From positions 1,945,086 to 2,009,085 of the forward strand of contig VUYV01000146.1 in NCBI GenBank assembly GCA_008711295.1: a stretch of DNA of 64,000 nt, given 5' to 3'. Below the pieces are notes generated by a model. It was given only the letters and a program-made list of their open reading frames with translations, did not search any database and was not told the origin of the DNA. Position numbers and translations under genes: made by a program. Position 1 is the stretch's first letter. Every line of letters begins with the position of its first letter. Shown piece by piece: positions 48,522 to 61,014 of the stretch. The stretch comes from Anarhynchus alexandrinus. Lineage: Eukaryota; Chordata; Aves; Charadriiformes; Charadriidae.

Positions 48522-49092
48522 TGTCATGGTTTAACTCCAGCCAGCAGCTAGGACCACGCTGCCACTCACTCACTCCCCCCAGCTGGGATGGGGGAATAGG
48601 AAAAGTGAGAAAAACCTTGTGGGTTGAGATAAAGACAGTTTAATAGGTAGAGCAAAAGCTGCACATGCAAGCAAAGCAAAACAAGGAATTAATTCACTAC
48701 TTCCCATTGGCAGGCAGGTGTTCAGCCATCTCCAGGAAAGCAGGGCTCCATCACATGTAATGGTTACTTGGGAAGACAAACGCCATCCCTCCAAATGTCC
48801 CCCCCTTCCTTCTTTATATACTGAACATGACATCATATGGTATGGAATACCCCTTTGTTGAGTTGGTGTCAGCTGTCCTGACTGCGTCTCCTCCAAACTT
48901 TTTGTGCACTCCCAGCCTACTGACTGTTAGGGCGGTATGAGGAGCTTTCTGCTTGACTTCTGCCTTGACTGCTTAGCAACAACCGAAAACATCAGTGCGC
49001 TATCAACACCGCTCTCATCCTGAATCCAAAACATAGTCCCACACCAGCTGCTACCAAGAAAGTTAACTCCATCCCAGCTGAAACTATGACCA
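48522..49092 (-). mobile_element. solo LTR of an avian endogenous retrovirus, 571 bp
   Basis: Read on the minus strand the element starts TGGTCATAGTTTCAGC and ends AAACCATGACA, with TG...CA ends and imperfectly inverted termini. It holds a TATATAAAG box at 48812-48820 and a CTATTAAACTG...CTCAACCC core at 48620-48646, which serves as poly(A)/R-U5 area. It is complete at both ends with no internal ERV sequence, so it arose by LTR-LTR recombination. A target duplication is not obvious (TGCAAG on one side, TCAGTC on the other). It lies in the same orientation as the host gene, upstream of exon A. Confidence 0.88.
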
Positions 49093-49593
49093 TCAGTCAG
49101 GATCTGCCTTCTGCAACATCACTGTTACATCTTCAAGAAGTAGAAAATAACATTTCCCAATTCCGCAGGAAAATCTCATTAAAGGTGGTTCAGTAGGATG
49201 GGAAAATGGCAACCTCAGCTCAGTTTCCTCCTCTCCCCACATACATCCTTATTTAACTACTTTATTTCAACCCAGGCTTTCAGTGTGGCTCTTGGGGCCT
49301 ACTGACACAGACAGTATTAATGGCTGCATGAAGTCTACCTGACCACTGTACTTTGAAAGGCTAGAGTTACACTAAGCAGGGAATGGAGCAGAGACCAGCA
49401 TCTGTGGCCAGAACACCCTCACTCAACACTGATGCTCCCCACCCCAAAGTACTTACTTCAATTTAGTCCTCTAGGCCAGAAACAATGGTATTCCAAACAC
49501 TCCTGGTTCAGTATGTAAATAGCTCCAGTTTAACTTGCAATCCCATCCAGATTACCATCTGCACTAATGACAGTAATTCATCTACAAAACAAC

Positions 49594-49609
49594 ACTCTGT
49601 GTGTGTGTG
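49594..49609. repeat. short (TG)n run
   Basis: About seven TG units. There is no other feature here. Confidence 0.6.
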
Positions 49610-52600
49610 TATGACTGAAATTGTCCTTAACTATTTCCTCATTTTATAAAGTTATCTTACTTCATACAGTTAAGACTGTTCCAATAAGTAATCTAAAACA
49701 ATATTTTTTTATATAAGAACTTAAAATAGGCAAATTTTTCTGCACTTCATTAAACCTGAGGATCCAAAATTTTTGGCTTGCAAAATTTTTTATTCAGTAA
49801 TTTAAGAAGGGCGGAGAACCCAATGTGGAACATGAAAATCTTTGCTTTTGGGTAGAACTTCATTTCTTTCATAAAATCTAGTTTCACTTTTTTGCTGCTA
49901 TTTTACTGAAACTTTGCCATTTTTTTCCATCAAGTTTAACCAACCTGTTTCAGGAAACAGAAGCAAACTAATATTACACAGATTTCTACAAACATTTTTA
50001 ATAGGATAATGTAAATGCCACTCCAAAAATCAGAAAAGTTTACTCGACAATCCTGCTCCAGGATGTAATTTCATTACTTTCAGACAGCAGACAACTTGTT
50101 TTGTCTTTTTCCTGGTGTTCCTGTGTGGTCTTGTCAGATGAGTCTACGGGAACACAAGCTGATTAAAAACATTCTACTTGCAACTGTACATTTTGCATAC
50201 CTTCTATTTATTACCCTCTGATATTACACAATTAGTTGTACCAAACACTCTGAACACATCTCTCTAAGTGTTTATCATGCAATAACAGTATACTAAATCA
50301 GAAAGTCTCAATCATATTCCCTTAATGCTACTAACCACAGATTATATTGTACAGAGTCCGCGCTCACCTAAGCCCTAACAGGCAAATCAGAGGAAAGTTT
50401 GGGAGAGCAAAGGCTAGTACTAAGTAGGTTTGTATTTTTACCAAAGAACATGAACCACACGCAAAAAGAAAAAAAAAACAAACAACAAAACACCAAACCA
50501 CAAAACACCCAAGCAATGGTATCAAAACTTCCCAGTTAGAACTATCATTCATACTACACCACCACTTTCATGATGCACAATTATTTAAAAAAATGCTAAG
50601 GAGAAATCAAGGTTAGCCTGATGACAACAGGTACATCGCTCACTGTGGCAAACAGCAAAATAAGGCTGCTCTTCTGATCATTGCACTGCTTCTAGCTCTA
50701 ACCATCCTTCCCACTCTGGTACCAAAATCAGTACTACAGAAAACAGGCTCTTCAGGCTCTGGCAGAAATGCAGTCACATTTTGCTATATAAAAAGAGAAA
50801 GCACTTGCCATGTCAGATTCAAGCTTTGCCTTTATTTCAGAGAGGAACTCACAGTAATCATATTAAATTATATAGTGTTAAGGTCACATATACGTGCTGA
50901 TGTTTGGCCTGCAGCTCTGAGAATAAGAAAAAAATCAACAGCAAAGCATACCATGTTATGGTAAAATAATGTGTCTATAGCAAGCTAATCATCATAATTA
51001 TATGTACTTCTGCTGAACCACAGGTTTTCATACCTAGAAAAAAAAAATTAATTAAATTACCCTTACCTCCACCTTATTATTGTAACCATTTTCAAAGTCA
51101 CTTCAATTACAGGCTGGAGATAGGATAACACCCTTGCTTGCCTGTCAAAAAGGTCTCCACCTTTCCAATTAGCTATTCTCATTCAAACATTAACCTCTAG
51201 TAGGAATACAAGAAAACAGCCATCTTGACAAATGACATCAATTCCGGTCACTGACTAGTGCAGGCTGCTACTAACTGGGAGCCCTGTGTGCTCCCACCCA
51301 GCCAGGAAAAGATTTGTTGCTACTGGCCCCAGGCTTGGAACTTCAGTTCCTCTTCTCTGCCATGTGAACAAACCAGGATAATATAAAATGGCTTAAGCAC
51401 AAGGATCACATTCAGCTACAAGATCTAAAGCTCTTGTGGAAAGGGAAATCAAACACAACAGACATTTATAAAGTTATTATACAGTGCCTGCTCTGTAGCT
51501 GATTAACTTGCTCACTCACCCAAGGACAAATAGTTAAACTATTACATTGAGAAAAACAATTACATAAAATGCAACTGTTACTTAACTCAATTGACCTGCT
51601 CCTTCCTTGTAGCTCAAAATAACTATTCACTTTAAATTTCCAAATAATTATCCTAGTTATTTTGCTGGCACTAAGATCAGGATCTCTTACTACAGTGAGT
51701 AAAGAAAAACTCACTAAAACATATATTGAACTTGTCTTTCATTGATCCTTTTTAAAAGCCCAAAGAATCCACTTTAAACCCTAAATTCTTCCTTCTAATG
51801 ACTAGGAAACTCCAGAAACCCTTACTCTTCTTATCAAATACTCTCCAAGTTCATCAGTATCACTTCATCAGGATTCTTCACTTTCCATTCTCGTCTGTTG
51901 CACCAAGTGTACTTTCATATTAGCACACTGGAAAAATACTCCATTCTCTCCCCCTTCTCTCAGAGCAATGATGGTTTCCTTCAAAGCATTTGTAGTTTTT
52001 ACTCTATTGTAGCTTAGACTTCTTTTCTTGCCCTTTTAGAGGATCTAATTCATTATCGCAACAGTTACTGCTCCCTCTGCCCAACAGAAAAAAAGAAAAC
52101 ATTCCTAGAACAGATTCTTCAAATAAAGCAAATTTCTAGATCACAGGAATTTAAAAATAACAGTCCCATGGTACACTTGCCAAAACCTGAAATAATTTCA
52201 TGGGAATGTACAACAAAATACAAGTGAGACTAGAGAATGCTCATTTCAAAGGGTCATCCTAGTTCTGATATCCAATTGTTCCAGTATGTTTTTCATTGCA
52301 CATCATGTAGTATATCAATATTGCTACTAAGATCAAATAAAGCCTCTGAAGTATCTTCACTGCCTGAACATGTTTGTTTGCAGATCTGCTGACAAGGCCC
52401 ATCTGCAGGCTGGTATTTTTATAAATGTTGTGAAGAGAAAACACAAATACTGGTTTTTTTTCAAGACTTGAGGTGTATCTCTGAACACCTGTTAATGAAG
52501 AAGAGGTAATCTTTCAAAAGAAAGCTGCCAAGTCTCAGTCTAGTGGTCTGAGTATTAGTCAGCGGGTATTTGCCACTCAACAGATCTTACGCAAAGTGCC

Positions 52601-55600
52601 AGGACAATCAGAAGTTTACTCTTTCAGGATCTTTGATCTGGCAAAGTAGGCTTCTTTACAAGCAGCAAGCCATTTGACAAAACCAAGCAACTAAGAGCAA
52701 CCAGCGATACATAGCATTGGGCAAATACAACCTGCAAGCGTACAGTCAGCTATTCAACATTTCTATGTTGGCTTTTTAGTATTATGTAGCTTTCTTCATA
52801 TAATGCAGTTCAGGGCAGGAAAACCTGTAAAATTTTCAGTCTGTATTTGTTGTTCAACCTGATACTATGTATCAGTGTAGCCTTTTCTGTCTCCTTTACA
52901 GCAAATATACAATTTCCAAAGAAGAATCCACTTTTCCACAAACACATAAAGCCTTATTGACCAAATCATGATCAGAACATATACTGCTCTCCGAAGCAAA
53001 AGCATACACAAGAGAAAGGGAACAAGACAGAGAGAGAAGAATTGCCTCTTGCTAACATTCTTTCAGCAAAAATTTATAATCCCTTAATTTTGCTATTCAG
53101 ACAAACCTGATGCCTCCAGCCATAAATAGCCTAGTGCCTGTATGCTTGTTTTATTTGTTAATTTTCATTACACACAAGGCTTAAAGGCAATAAAATAATT
53201 TATAGGCTGCAGCCCTCAGCAGCAGAGAAACCACAAAGAATTCACAGATGCGATTACCTTCTTCCAAGTTAAAAGCATTACTTCAGAAACATCAGCATAT
53301 AAAATGGGTTGAATTGCTGAGGAATGAACATACCTCGGTTTGTCCACCAGCCAACTCTCCAGACGAATGGTTGTCAGCCTGGTTTAAACAAAGGGTTGCT
53401 TTAATTAGTGAAATATTACTAACTGACAGGGCAAATTCCAAAAATACTTCACTACAATTAGAAACCTTCCCCCCCCCCATTAAAACAATTTTTATATAGC
53501 ATTTAACCCCTACACGGCCACATGGGTGTGCTCTAAGTATATCCATTTCTCCTCTGTACGTCAAACAGTTAAGTAAGCAATAGAAATGTTTCCCTAAGCA
53601 TCTGAAAAACCTTCCCAGTATTATTACCAGAGGATCAAGGCAACATTTCATTTCAGTCCTGTTTCAGATCCCACCGGGGACTGAAGTTCTTCCAGTCCGG
53701 CTCTGCACCAAGTTTAACAGGGAGGGGGGATGGATAAAGGAAAGCAAATTGCCAAATGACTGTTCAAACCAGTTTTCAGTTCAGGTTAAGTTCAATATAC
53801 TGTTTATTACTACCCTAACTGTAGTTGTCACTTTCCCCTAGCTATGATTAATTTTCCACCTTTTCACTTTCTAGAAACTGTTCAATTATTCTTTCACCAC
53901 CTTGAGCAACCTAACAGGCTACAGTTCACCATGCACCCATGAGACTCCAACCTGTCCCCACGCAGCCACCAGCATGTTGTGTTCACGCATGATAGCAATT
54001 TGAACTATGGAAATCAAAATCAAAATTCACTGCTGACAGAACAGGTAGTAAGACATCAATACCTGTGACAATCTTTTTAACAAGAACAAAAAAAATATCA
54101 TTTTGCAAGCATTTTTTTTTCCTTAGAACAAGTGATAAAATGCTTTAAAGTTAAGCCAAACCAAACCCTGGGATTTAGTAACCTGAACTACTGTACTCTA
54201 TACACTTAAGTATGACAAATGAATCTTTTCTATGCAAAACATGCACATACACACAAGATATTAATTGTATAATACCTGTATAACAACATACAGATGCCCT
54301 TTTTGTTCTTACTACTTGCATGTGCTGCATGTACAGACAGATGCCTTCAGACTAAATGAAATGTCTTGTCATAATGACATTTTGCAGAAAATTTAAAATC
54401 TTTCTATTACTCTGCCTCTTCAGAGCATGGCTGTGTTTAACTGTTTCCTGTGACTGAATGAGGTCACAGGAGCATCCTCCATGAAAAGGAGAGGACTCCT
54501 CATAGACTTCTTGGTTTATGTGAGGTATTCCCCAAGCATAAGGCTCCCTGAACTGCGATTCGATTTGTGTTCCAGTGACCCCAGTTCCCAAGCAGGAAAG
54601 GTAATCCTGCAACGTTATCTAAGTGAAAATTTATAGCAGAATCAGACTACCTGGGATTTATGCTTACACTTACAGTTGTCTAACTCATGCCACTATTTAT
54701 AGCAGCCATAATTTCCAAGTATTATAGCCAACATGAGTTTGTGCAGCTTATAACCTACAGCAGTGCTTACTTACACCATGACCTATGCTATGACTCCCTC
54801 TTCACTGTTGACCTATCTATCTAAATCGAGAAGCAAGTATTTCCACAGAGACAGCTCCAAGGACCTCCAAAGATGCTCACGTAATAAGTCCTGATATCTA
54901 ATACAGTTCTCAAAAAACACATTTCTGCAGCTATTAAACAGTTAATTTTCTTTCACTCATTCAACTTACTTTAGTCATCAGCTTCTTTTGTTCAAGAGAC
55001 ATTTGTTAAGAAAGCCATTCAATTATTAGGAACCACTTAATGCTCCTGTAAAATAGTGGGATTTGTAGATTTTTTTTCTTTTTTTAAACACTACCAAATC
55101 GCCTATGAAAGTCAAATGCAAGACCTCGCAGACATAAAAAAAAAAAAAACAAAAACCAACAAAACACCAACCACCCAAACATGCTTTACTTGGTTTACTC
55201 AAATTTAACTTCAAATACACAAACTCCTGCCAGCGGAGGCCCAGCCACCAGCACGTGACAAAAAGTTACCTTGAGTTTTGGGGGTTTAAATCACCCCCAG
55301 AGTTTCTTTTAAAAAGGCCTCTGTGAGGTGGTTGAGATGAGTCCTTGTACTCTTTCCTTAGGACACCAAAACAGCGAGAGCGAGCCACCAACTACAAAAG
55401 CAGAAAGATAAGGGAATAGTGTGGCATCTAATAAAAAATGAGGACAGACTGCAACTATTCGCCCTGGAACGTGGCCAGACCCCTTGGTCAATCACACTTA
55501 TGACCAAAATTCTGTGAGACCTTAAAATAATCAAAGAGTGAACTGCAACACTCCAAGCCAAAGCAAGCCCCTAAAATCTTCAAATGCAGATATACACAGG

Positions 55601-58600
55601 GAAAAAAATATCCACTAAATAAATACTATAAGCTTATGTGAGGAGTCTGGCTGTTACGTGCTGCTATTTTTTATCTTGAACAAGAAATGAAATCTTCACT
55701 TGTGGCATGATATACCCTCACAGACACGAAAAATTCCAAACAACACATGAGCACACACAAACCTTTCCAAAGCATCTTCTAGGGTAGGGGAAGAGGTAGG
55801 AGATCAAATCGCACTGTAACCTGTCCACTGCTATCTTACCTGCAGGATAAGCACCCAGGCAGAACACTGAGAAAATCCCGTGTAAAGAAAGTCCTGATAT
55901 TTTTGGAAAATCTTGACTTCAAAAATCAAGCTGAGAGGAGGCAGCGCAATACAAGTTCAACAGAATGCAAGTTTAACTATCTTTAAGAAGTCTGGTTGAG
56001 AAATACAACATAATATTTGATATCACCAAACTCTTGTTTACTTTCAGGTCACTTAAATACAATTAATCATTCCTACTCGTATTTAAGATGCCTGAAGTTT
56101 AAATAAACAAGAAAACCTGATGATGTTCTTGAGAGTGTTTAACTATTGTGGATTATCGATGAAGAAAACTTTTCTAAACTCCTACAGGCAACTACATTGT
56201 TATACACTGAAGCACAAGGGACACTAAGCGTGCTGCTGAGCGATTTTACTTCCCTCATCCTGCAGAATACATGGTGTTCTACGATGGATTAGCAGCCATT
56301 TCTTCAAGAATCATAGCTTAAGTAAGAGTTGTGTAGCCCTGCTACCCATCTACATTTTTCTTGCATTCCCTCTATCTAGTCTGGAGCTCCAACTCAGCAG
56401 ACAGAGAAATGTCTTCCTGCAGGCAAGAACGAACAATCTCTCCCCAATTACAGAGCCATGTGTGGGCTATGAGCAATTTTCCAAACATAAAAGGAAGGAG
56501 GGAATTTGCTATCCATATATTAACAAGCTAAAACAAGCCAACCTGCAGATGGAAAGGATCAAAGTGTCTGTTTGAGTCACCTCAAAATTAATCCCCTCCA
56601 GGAATGTTCACCACCTCCCCCCCTCACACACACAGACACTTCGTCCCCCCAATCCCTCCCAGAGCAAAAAGTCAAGCTCAAAGAATGTATATAGCTCTTT
56701 CAGATTAATATGATACTCCCCAGAATACACACACCCTCCTTTTTTCTTTGAAAGACTATGTTCTTTGCCCTTCCCCCTCCATCCCCAGACACATACATGC
56801 AAATAGCTGAGAGACAATTTTATCCCCATTGTCTATCAAACATGATACTATGCTTCATCAAAAAGATTCACTGCAGGTTCAGGTTGGAAATAGCACCTGC
56901 ATCAATGAGAGATATGACTGTCTTTTCCAAATGCTAAAACAGCAAAAGTAATTTTTATCATCTGTAATACAGATTCTTTGAAGCAAATTTGCTTTATAAA
57001 CAGGAAAAAGTGAATGTAAGAAGATAAAGTTTTTAGGAAAAGCAAATATACGCATTATTACAGGTAGTTCTAGTATTTCCAGGATATTATTCACATTTGA
57101 GCTGCCACTGCTTAACTGCATTTTACATAATACCTTAGTTAGATGTCAAAAGGGCATTTGTGATGTCAAACTCTTCTACATCTGTCTCTCAGACAAGCTG
57201 AAAACTATCATGATTTGGAGAGAGATTCTTGTTCTGCTAAACTATGGACAAAAAAAAAAGCTACATTCTTCCCCAAAAAGCCTAACGAAGCTCAGTGTCA
57301 GCATAAATAGCCCAGTTTCATTCCTACAGAAGCATCAAAATTCCTGTTTTTCCACAAAGTGTTAGAAATGGAAAACCTAGTAGCTGATGGGGTTCATAAG
57401 AGCTACAAGAGTAACATTAATACAGCCAGTTCTCACCACATCACAATACTGGCCAGATTAAGGAGGCAATGGGAGTTGGCTACTGGGAGTTTACAAGCAA
57501 AGTTATCCTGCTATCACCCACGTTACATCCATCAGCTCCACTATACTGAAGAGCGTGTAATTTGGGAAATTGCTGCGTACAGAATGATGTGGCTCACTGA
57601 CAGCCAACATCAGTTGCTCCAACAACTTATGAACCAACACAAGTTATGCCAGGCAGCGTTAATAGGAAGGATGTGATGGACCAGGAACAGGGGCTTTACT
57701 TTCAAATTCCACCTGCTAAATCCATCCTGGGGCTTTGAAGTTCTCTCATTTCATTACCGCTCACAAGTTTGCCACTGCCTCCTTTGCAGAGAGGCTATAT
57801 ACAAAAACAGACAAAAGAGAGCTAAGACACAAACCATTTCAGCTACCACCACGCCATTTGGATCTTGGAAATGTCAAAACTCCCTGACTCACCACAGGCC
57901 TCTGGGGAAACACAGGCAAATGGCTAAGTTTTTCCATGCAGCTGTGCACCATCTCTAGAATGGAGATACTAGTTTTTATAAGATTGGGATGACATGCAGC
58001 TAAGTAACTTTGAGAAGTATTGTAAACTGTTCAGATACCACAGTAACATATAATGAAACAGATGGGAAGGAAGGTTAATATATTTGTGCATGAACATACT
58101 TGAAATGTCATCAGTAATCCAGTTTCACTACACCTATAAAAGAAAGCTATCAATAAAGGAGAAGGTACTCAGAGGACTAGTTTCTAAAATTACATCACAG
58201 TTTTGGAAGCACTGGTGTATATATGAACACCAGAATTAACAGAAGAAAAGGTTTGTTTTTTTTCTTTAGTGAGTTAGCATGTTTCTCTTTCCCCTTTAGA
58301 AAGTTTAGTCATTTGGTTACGAAACAAATTTGTATACAACTATTCACGATTAATCAGTAATCTTGTTGCTACAACATAGGCAACTAATACAACACAGCAC
58401 ACCTTAAAAAAAATTATTCAACTACAAATAATGAAGAGAAATACAAAAGGCATCTTGAAGTACTTCACCACCTGGTATAGCCAAATAATGTATTATTCTT
58501 CAGAGTATCTTGCTGAAGTCTGTATGTGTAAAGTTCATCTGTCATTGCCCCTCCCCCCCCAATTTATTCATTACAAATGCATCACCCTAAAAATTAAATC

Positions 58601-60994
58601 TTGACTCCTAGCAAGAGACAAATAACTAAAAAAGCCAAAACACACTTAGGAAATGCTCTTTTTACTCCTGAAGTACAGAACAGTCTGGGTAAAACAACAC
58701 GTAACTCAGGTCTGCCAATTCTTATTCTCCATCAACACAAAGGCGTAACAGCATACATAGACTCTGTGGCCCCAAAGTGATCACAAATGTTGCATTTCCC
58801 AGGAACTGTATATTCAAAGACCTATGCAGGTTGAAAATACCACCCCAGAAATGCTCTTTCCTTTCTTCTCTAGGCCTTTTCATACCACTTTTAAGCAGGA
58901 CTATTTTCAATCTTCATGAAAGCATAACACTTTTCTTTCAGAAAGTGCAGAACTTCATTTCTGAATACATTAAGTCAGAGTTACTTGAACTGAAACTCCC
59001 AAATTTATTAGCATGCATAGCAAGTTTCATGGCCACAGTAAACAAATAAAACTGGTGCCCAATTTGGTGTCATTAAGAAATAAATGGAACAAGCTCACCA
59101 CTCTTCTGAGAGCTGTCAAAAGACAGTTAATGACTCAGAGGAAAACCTTGACTTGCTCTGCACACATGCTTCATTTCCCTCACCACTTCAAGTACAAAGG
59201 GAAAAATTCTGCCTTCTTGAACACTCCTACTCTATTTTGAAATGTTTTTTCCCTTCTCAGCTCTACAGGTCTTATTTATTAGGAATAACTACATATAACT
59301 GTAACAGCACCCACATGGGTAAGCCAAAGCAAGTAAAGTGAATGACCCAAAAATGTTAACATAGGCCATGCTCCCCCTACAAGCAAACGGTAAAAGAGGC
59401 ATCCATTTTCTTGAAAGACTTGAAAGAGAAAGAAATTGTTCCAGGATGCCCAGGAAAGGAATGACATTCATGATACTCAGAATGGAAGCTGAAAGCAGAG
59501 GAACACGACTCAGCTCAGAAGCACCAGCAGGAAAGAGAAACTGCATTTTCTCACTGGCAAGGGTCTGATTCTCAGGAGTGACAAGGCCCTCCAGCTCTCA
59601 GCTTTTCCTAAACTCCAAGCTTAAAAGGAACCATGAGGGCTTTCTGCTCATTAAGAGCTTGCCCACCCCTATCAGCAGAACTGCCCAGCCTCCCCAAGCA
59701 GCACACTTCACTAGGCCTCCCAGCAGGCTGAGCCCTTCCCTTCCTCTTTTCCCACAGCAGCAACAGCCACAGCCCCGCTCTAAGCACAAGATGCAATATT
59801 CCACTTGGTTAAGCAAAAACAGGCATCACTGTGCAGATGACACCCAAGAACCTGAAGTTGGTTTGCAAGAGGTAGAAACAATTATCACCTCCAAAAAGAC
59901 AGAAAATGGATCTCAAAGAGGCTAAGCATCAAACTCTCTCACTGTGTATCATTTTACATTTCAAGCTATGCTACTGATGACAAAATCAGAGTGAGTCAGT
60001 AACATGGAGAACATGTAACAGTAATGTCTGCTTTGCTTGAATTTCAGTCCTTTGCTCCAAGCATTAGTCACCACATTCTCTAAAATCAAAATAAAACCCA
60101 ATCAAAAAAATCTATTAAAAGGAAGAAAAGCCATTACTCACGTTTCATACCAGCTCAGCTTAACCATGTTTTCTATTAAGCAGAATAATTATGTTTTCAT
60201 AAAATCTCACACCTGGAAAGAACACAGTTTCACTTAAAAGAACATGGATAAGACACTAACCAGCTCAATTTGGTGTTTATATGAAGTGTTAACTCATTAA
60301 ACTAGGATATGACAAGGTGCTTTCCCCTTCTCAAACAAGCACAAACCATTAAAAAACAATTCCCAAAGATTCTTCTGATTATTTATCCATTCCTTCTGGC
60401 AACAAATTTCTTTAGCCACACGATCACTGACTATTTTGATACTATTATCTTAAACTAGACTATGAATCAACATTTCAGTCCTGGTTTTCCCCAGAAGTAC
60501 TGTTCTGTACTTGCAGATTCCAGATGTCACAGCTGAACACAGCCACTCTTTCCCAATTAGCTTCCAAATTTTTTTTCTTGGGGAGTAGCACACTATCTCC
60601 TGCAGACCATAATAAAAGCTGGGGTGCCTCATGACCTTGTCTCTAGCTTTCAGGAAAGGTCAGCTTGTTGACACACTTTATGCCCCTAACATGCAAAAAG
60701 AATGGCTATTATATCTTCAGGACAGAATAAGCATCTGCATTTCAAAATAAAACTGAGAGTAACAGCATGCACACACACAGGAAACAGCCAAAGTGGTTCA
60801 GTTACACAGAAATAAAAAATCAAAACTGCATTTTTAAAAGTTACTATTTTCTTCAAAGTACCTTTGCACAGGAGAGAAAGCAGCAATTTGACAAAAGAAT
60901 ACTCTCAACAAAAGCTACTCTTGTGCTTCCTGGGGGATGGAGTTCTGGCTGGCTTCTGGTGTAATTCCTCTAGAGATTAGTTTCTATAAAGAGA

Positions 60995-61014
60995 ACTACA
61001 AATCCCATGATGCA
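60995..61014 (+). promoter_or_regulatory. ZNF143/THAP11-like site
   Basis: ACTACAAATCCCATGATGCA closely follows the extended ZNF143 (Staf) motif ACTACAATTCCCAgAATGCA. The long form is found mainly at promoters and chromatin anchor sites. No CpG island or exon is seen next to it. Such a 20-base match is unlikely by chance, but function is inference. Confidence 0.45.

Noticed and set aside
55267..55370. Minus-strand segment ending in a GTAACT donor, possible upstream exon
   Set aside because: A stop lies close upstream in the frame needed to enter exon A, and no clear acceptor was found.
55853..55879. 27-bp minus-strand microexon with a fair pyrimidine tract and GTAAGA donor
   Set aside because: It is in phase but very short and matches no known peptide; such pairs are common by chance in 25 kb.
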